In this document: positions 59,210 to 64,000 of the stretch, piece after piece
Position numbering within the stretch: the first letter of the stretch is position 1
How the letters are laid out: the number at the start of each line of letters is the position of its first letter
Source: Saccopteryx bilineata
Taxonomy: Eukaryota; Chordata; Mammalia; Chiroptera; Emballonuridae
Direction of reading: 5' to 3'
Length of the DNA stretch: 64,000 nucleotides
Assembly (NCBI RefSeq): GCF_036850765.1
Contig: NC_089494.1
Coordinates: 232,766,779-232,830,778, forward strand
Made by a program: the position numbers and the translations under genes
The notes under the pieces: model-generated
What the model was told of the DNA's origin: nothing
Databases searched by the model: none
Seen by the model: the letters and a program-made list of their open reading frames with translations, nothing else

Positions 59210-60718
59210 CGTATTTCCCCCATGTATAAGATGCATCTTAATTTTGGGGTCCAAAATTTGAAATAGAAACATATTACATAAAGTTATTGAACTCAAGTTT
59301 TATTCATTATAAAATTCATACAACTCCTCATCACTGTCAAAACTCCCATCCATTAGCTTGTCCTCATCTGTGTCTGATGATGAATCATTGTCTTAATATA
59401 TTGCCTCATCCTCAGTTTCATCTATGGCATTTGAAATGGCACACTTTTTTAATGACTTGACGATGATCTCAATCCTGATATTATCCAAGGATCTTTTCAC
59501 CCAGGTACAGACTTCTCCTATAGTTGGTATCTTCACTCTTCCTGCTGTTGTCACATTGTCCCCAGAAGACTTCATCCAATTGTTCCATTTATCTCTCATG
59601 GCAGCTTTGAAGGGTTTGTTAATGCTGACATCAAATAGTTGGAGTTGGGATGTCAAGCTTCCAGGTATGACTGCAATCTTCTTCATGTTTTTTGTTATGT
59701 GTGCCATGAGCTGATCAAGCACCAATAGGGCAGGTTTTCATAAGAGCCCATCTGGTCTCCTTCTCCAAACTTTCTCAAACCAGATCTTCATCCCATCCTG
59801 ATCCATCCAACCCTTGTCATGAATGTGGACAATCACTCCTTGAGGAATGTCTTCTTTTGGCATTGTTTTTCATTTGAAAATCAGCATAGGAGGCAGCTTT
59901 GTTCTGTCAGCACAACAAGCTAGAACAACTGTATAATGGCTCTTTTCATGTCCACTTGTCTTCACAGTTACAGTTTTCACCCCCTCGTTATCAATGAGTT
60001 CTGTTACTTGGAACATCAAATTAAAGGGGGACTTTGTCCATATTTGCAATCTGTTCCAACTCAAACTGATGAGTCTTCTGACATTGAATGACAAAACAAT
60101 GAAATTCAAGGACTTTCTGCTTATAGCTTTCAGGCATCTTTTAGGCAATTCTGGTGTGTGTTCGCATGCTTAGTCCATTCCATTTCATGAAACTGAAGCA
60201 CTAGTTGTGTCCTTTGAAATCAGTACTTTCATTTTCATTAGCAATTCTTCTTGCCTCATGCTGAACCATCTTTGTGGACAGAGGAATTCCAATTGCCCTT
60301 TGCTCTTCAATCCATATTTTCAATTCCCTCTCTAAAATGGGCCAATTTGCTGACTTGCTTCTTCTCATGGCCTTCTTCTGCTGTGGCATTTCAGTAGTGT
60401 TTCTTCTTCTTGTAGCCAGTCTCAGATTGATTTCTCAGTTGGAGGAGGACCAAACTTACATTCAGCAGCATGATTTCCATTCACTTTTGCGAAATGAGTC
60501 ACTTTTAACTTGAATTCAGCACTGTACAAAAATATTTTTGTGAGTCATTTCTGGGCAGAACATGGCAAAACATAACCTGCCATACCAGTAACAAGTACAA
60601 AACAATGAGTGCAAAGCCAACAATTTTGAAAAACAGAAAATGCAAGTAAAAAAAATTACAACTACTGTATAAGATACACCCAGTTTTTAGGGTGCATCTT
60701 ATACATGGGGGAATACAG
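59210..60718 (-). mobile_element. Complete pogo-like Tc1/mariner element, 1.5 kb
   Basis: TIRs: the left end reads CGTATTTCCCCCATGTATAA, and the right end complements to CTGTATTCCCCCATGTATAA. TA TSD at 59208-59209 and 60719-60720. TIR similarity continues inward ('GATGCATCTTA' against 'GATGCACCCTA'). The transposase is coded on the minus strand. Confidence 0.9.
59393..60389 (-). pseudogene. Pogo-like transposase, broken
   Basis: Fragments in order. At 60389-60201 is a DNA-binding N-terminus ('NWPILERELKIWIEEQRAIG', 'MVQHEARRIANENES'), like the CENP-B-type Tc5 HTH. At 60148-59870 is the start of the DDE domain ('VTVKTSGHEKSHYTVVLACC', 'ADRTKLPPMLIFK'). At 59870-59740 comes 'MPKEDIPQGVIVHIHDKGWM'. 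At 59725-59393 is the DDE core with the second catalytic Asp in 'VLDQLMAHI', then 'IPGSLTSQLQLFDVSINKPF', which holds the third acidic residue. The first acidic motif is not clearly readable. Stops and frameshifts abound. The 'TSQLQ-DVSINKPFK' motif is shared with pogo-group transposases and the domesticated POGK/TIGD-type proteins. Confidence 0.85.
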
Positions 60719-60720
60719 TA

Positions 60721-61689
60721 AATACAGGCTTTATGCATTCTAAATTTATCCTTTTTGAGCTTTTAGAAAATGTTCCCTTGTCATATGACACAGAAATATG
60801 GTTACCAAGTACATATGCACCATATCATGTGTTTCTTGCATTTTGTCCCTCTAAATTACTTCTTTTTTGCATTTTATTCTCCTCATAATAAAGATTTCTA
60901 ATCTCCTCCATGGATCCTATACATGGGCCCTCTGTTGCCTTACTTTTTCGACAATTTTAATTAGAATCTCAAAAGTTACCAAAGCACAACAAAGAAGGAA
61001 AAATATTAACACCATCCCCTCTCTATGCTCCATTGAATCAAACTGGGACAAATCCTGTGTTAGGTTCTTATTATTTCTGTTTTTTCTCTAAAAAAAATTA
61101 CAACTTCCCTTAAAAAGTGTACAATCTAATTGGAGATATACCACTTTAGACTAAGGACTTCTTAATCTTGATTTTAATTATCTTACCTCCAGAAATTTTG
61201 AAAGGACAAAATTCTGAAAATACTGACTACTCATGGACTGCAAGCAGTATAATTGAAAAACTGTAATAAATGTACATTAATTAATAATTGCTTACTAAAT
61301 AAATGTTTAAATCAAGTATTATAGTAAATGTATAAATAAGAAAAATCAACCAAGCCAATAAAGTTAAGCTCTGATATCTATTGATTATTCATGGTAAACA
61401 CTCAATAAAAATTAATTCTCTTTTGGTGATGTACAATTTGTAAAGTCATCAGTTTGTAAAAACTGAAGAAGAAACTAAGCAATTTAAGAAGAAGACACCT
61501 TTTCAAGAGCACATTCTCCTTGTTCAGACGATGCTTTAAGGGTCAGCCATCCTTTTTGTTTTCCTCTTTTTAAACAATCATCACCCTTTAGGACTTTGAA
61601 AGCCAACACCCACAGAAAGGAGAAGAGAGGTCAGTGTTTAAACTTTGACCTCATGCTATACACAGAATTGGGCACTTAGAAAAAATACA
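60721..61689. other. AT-rich intergenic DNA
   Basis: No supported gene or repeat. Confidence 0.4.
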
Positions 61690-61815
61690 CTACTATATTA
61701 TTTTTCTATTATACAGATGAGGAAACAGAGGCCTAGACAAGAAGTTGAAAATAATTTGTTTAAATTTATACAACTAATAACAAAGAAAGCAACAATTTTA
61801 TTTCAAGACTTTTTA
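61690..61815 (-). repeat. MIR SINE relic
   Basis: 'CAGATGAGGAAACAGAGGCC' is the complemented MIR core, followed by a diverged continuation. Confidence 0.7.
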
Positions 61816-62008
61816 TTTTCTTTTTTAAAATACTTTTTATTTTAAAAGAATTTAACTCATAAAAAATTATAAAAATAGTAAAGAGAATTAGTGTGTTATC
61901 TTCACCCAGCTTCCTCTAATGGTCAAATCTTACATAACCATAGTCAAAATAACATTAATTCAGGTTTAAACCCTATTGAGATTTCAAAGGTTTTTACATA
62001 CAATTATT

Positions 62009-62325
62009 TAGAGAGAGAGAGAGACAGAGAGAGAGAGAGACAGAGAGGCAGGCAAGGACAGACAGGAAGGGAGAGAGATGAGAAACTTTAACTTGTTTTG
62101 TGGTACTTTATTTGTTCATTAATTGCTTTCTCACATGTGCTTTGACAGAAGGGCTTCAGCCAAGCCAGTGACCCCTTGCTCAAACCAGCAACCTTGGTGT
62201 CATGACTAAGTTCTTATGCTCAAGCCAAATGAGCTGACACTCAAGCTGGCAACCTCAGGGTTTTGTACCTGGGTCCTCAGTATCCCAGGCTAATGCTCAT
62301 CTACTGTGCCACTGCCTAGTCAGGC
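62009..62325 (-). mobile_element. Bat tRNA-derived SINE (type A), diverged
   Basis: Reverse orientation: a (GA)-rich tail at left, 'TTTATTTGTTCATTAATTGC', 'TTCTCACATGTGCTTTGACA', 'GTTTTGTACCTGGGTCCTCA' (complemented B-box) and 'GTGCCACTGCCTAGTCAGGC' (complemented head). TSD TACATACAATT / TACATACAATC at 61995-62005 and 62326-62336. Confidence 0.9.
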
Positions 62326-62336
62326 TACATACAATC

Positions 62337-63689
62337 TTAAAGTGTGTGTGTGTGTGTGTGTAGTGTACTATAGTTTTATAATGTATAGATTTATGTAACC
62401 ATCTCCACAATCAGAATAAGAATTATATTACCACAACAGAAGTACCACATGGTCTCACATGACGCCTAGTCCTTGGCAACCACTGATCTGTTCTGCATCA
62501 CAGATTCCCTGCTATAATTAAAGACTTTTCTAAACAAAATCCCATGAAATTGTTAAATTAATAGTTTTTTTAACCATTGTTTGCATTTTTTATAAATGGT
62601 GTACCATGGCACATACAAGGGAGAAAAGTAGATTTATAGTTGTGAGTACATGAAATAGAGTTTAATCCTTCACTTATTTATTAATCATTATATTATTTTC
62701 CATTCAAACAACTGTAAACCTACTTTTACCCTGCCCTGTATTTAAATGTTCATATACATGTTAAAGTGAACTAAAGTTTGGACATGGACACATGCACAAA
62801 AAGAAAAATATTATACACTTTCATCACTCTATTTCTATTTATAATTTTGTTTAAAAAACTAGTAATGGGGGTTTTAATTGTATTGAAAATATCTACCTAA
62901 ATTATAGTCATTTCAAAATAAAACTTTCAAATTTCTTATATTTACCTGACTCACATTTTGTTTCATAACTTTAAATAAAATTAAAATTTTATTTTTATAT
63001 TCCAACACAGGTAACTGAAGGAAAAGTTACAAATAAATGATCTCACAATTGAAATATAATCCGGGGACTGTTAATTTTCCATTTTTGAATAGCACTAGTC
63101 TTTAATCATTCTACAGACTCCATGTAAAATAATGATTTCTCAAGAGGCATTAGGCATTAGATATGAGGCTCATTCTAAGAAAGATTTTAGTAAGTCAAAG
63201 TATTTTTTGTCATCCTCTTTTCTTGGCCCAACCGTAGATACTCTTTGCCACTCTGTGATCCACTTCTCTGTGACACAACATCTCAACTGTGCCAAGTCAG
63301 AGTGTCATCTAACTGCTCCTCCCTAGGGATGCCAATAGATTTTGCCTCTATCAGACTTTCTTCCTGCCTGGCTTCATATCAAATTTGCAAGTCCTCTCAG
63401 GTCCTTGAAGGGTAATGCATAATACATTTCATGCTAATTACCTGATGAGAGTCACTAGATTAATATTCTATCATAGCAGGTAATATATCCTTAGACCTAA
63501 TAGTACAAAAATTTCCAATTATGTTACTTCTTTGTGTTAAATTCTGGGGTTAATTTGAGACTGTGTCACTCGATAGAAATGCTAGAGGTAGAAAATGGTA
63601 TGTTTCCCAATTCTGATCAAACCATTCTTGAGACCACAGTGCCACTCATCATTACAGAGTGCTTTTCAGGTAACAAAGTAAATGCATTA
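62337..63689. other. AT-rich intergenic DNA
   Basis: A short (GT)n at 62341-62361. 62370-62520 resembles an old L1 3' patch ('GTTTTATAATGTATAGATTT', 'CCATCTCCACAATCAGAATA'), not firm. No gene supported. Confidence 0.4.
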
Positions 63690-63845
63690 AGGTGGAACCT
63701 TGCCATCATTCTGTGTGACAGGTAGAACCAATATTATTATTCATAGCTTACATGGGAAGCTATTAGGTTCAATAATATTAAAAGATTTGTCCCAAGCCAT
63801 TGATTTATTAAATGACAAACTGAGGTCAGAATTGAGTTTTATACT
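63690..63845 (-). repeat. MIR SINE relic
   Basis: 'AATATTATTATTCATAGCTT', 'AGATTTGTCCCAAGCCATTG' and 'TGACAAACTGAGGTCAGAAT' follow the complemented MIR order. Confidence 0.65.
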
Positions 63846-64000
63846 TACATAAGACTTTAAGAAAAAAAAATTGAACCAAACAAATTATAAAATTTTCTTA
63901 CAAATTCAGTAACTATAATTAACTATCTAATACTTTTTAAATAACAATGTGAAATTTTTAAAAAATGAATGTGTTAAAATCAACACAACATATTGATTAG

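Overview
The window is mammalian nuclear DNA and almost certainly comes from a bat. It is AT-rich and mostly non-coding, with no intact protein-coding gene. The bat call rests on about fifteen tRNA-derived SINEs whose A-box and B-box promoters and heads ('CCTGACCAGG-TGG-GGCGCAGTGGATAGAGC' and 'GGCCCTGGCC-GTTGGCTCAGTGGTAGAGC') match the VES/Rhin-type SINEs known to me from bats. It is supported by a Helitron remnant and several lineage-specific cut-and-paste DNA transposons with target-site duplications (TSDs), which are rare in other mammals. I cannot assign family or species from this sequence. The 3' halves of these SINEs do not look like the classic vesper-bat VES, but that is from memory.

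Layout, left to right. 1-9.6 kb: intergenic DNA with MIR and MLT1 relics, five bat SINEs, a palindromic Tc1/mariner-like MITE, a 156-bp hAT MITE with an 8-bp TSD, and microsatellites. 9.7-11.9 kb: minus-strand Helitron remnant with a recognisable 3' terminus and a broken Pif1-type helicase, itself split by a SINE. 12-19.4 kb: AT-rich intergenic DNA with SINEs and a segment duplicated from 7.9 kb. 19.4-22.05 kb: near full-length processed pseudogene of nucleolin (NCL), minus strand. 22-25 kb: SINEs and a 290-bp GA/GGAA microsatellite. 25.2-27.5 kb: internally deleted L1 carrying a 334-bp hAT MITE, then a Tigger transposase tail. 27.5-39.8 kb: mostly featureless, with a 351-bp hAT MITE, one SINE and ancient repeats. 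39.8-50.1 kb: an old plus-strand L1 split by a full-length, younger minus-strand L1 of about 7.7 kb (41.74-49.45 kb). 50.3-51.9 kb: MER5-like, L2, SINE and MIR relics. 52.0-54.5 kb: broken gene of the GARIN/FAM71 family, minus strand, with a hAT MITE in its coding region and a GC-rich upstream segment that contains an RFX-type X-box. 55.0-58.3 kb: L1 fragments, one of them interrupted by a complete Tigger element of about 2.57 kb. 59.2-60.7 kb: a complete but decayed 1.5-kb pogo-like element. 60.7-64 kb: SINE and MIR relics in plain AT-rich DNA.

Nothing here forms an operon or pathway. The organising principle is serial nesting of mobile elements, which gives relative ages: old L1, then young L1; MIR, then MITE; Helitron, then SINE; L1, then Tigger; GARIN pseudogene, then hAT. 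I found no convincing new biological system. The items most worth a second look are the Helitron remnant, the 5' promoter of the young L1, the GARIN pseudogene with its X-box, and the pogo-like element. Repeat names come from memory and pattern matching, not from a database search.
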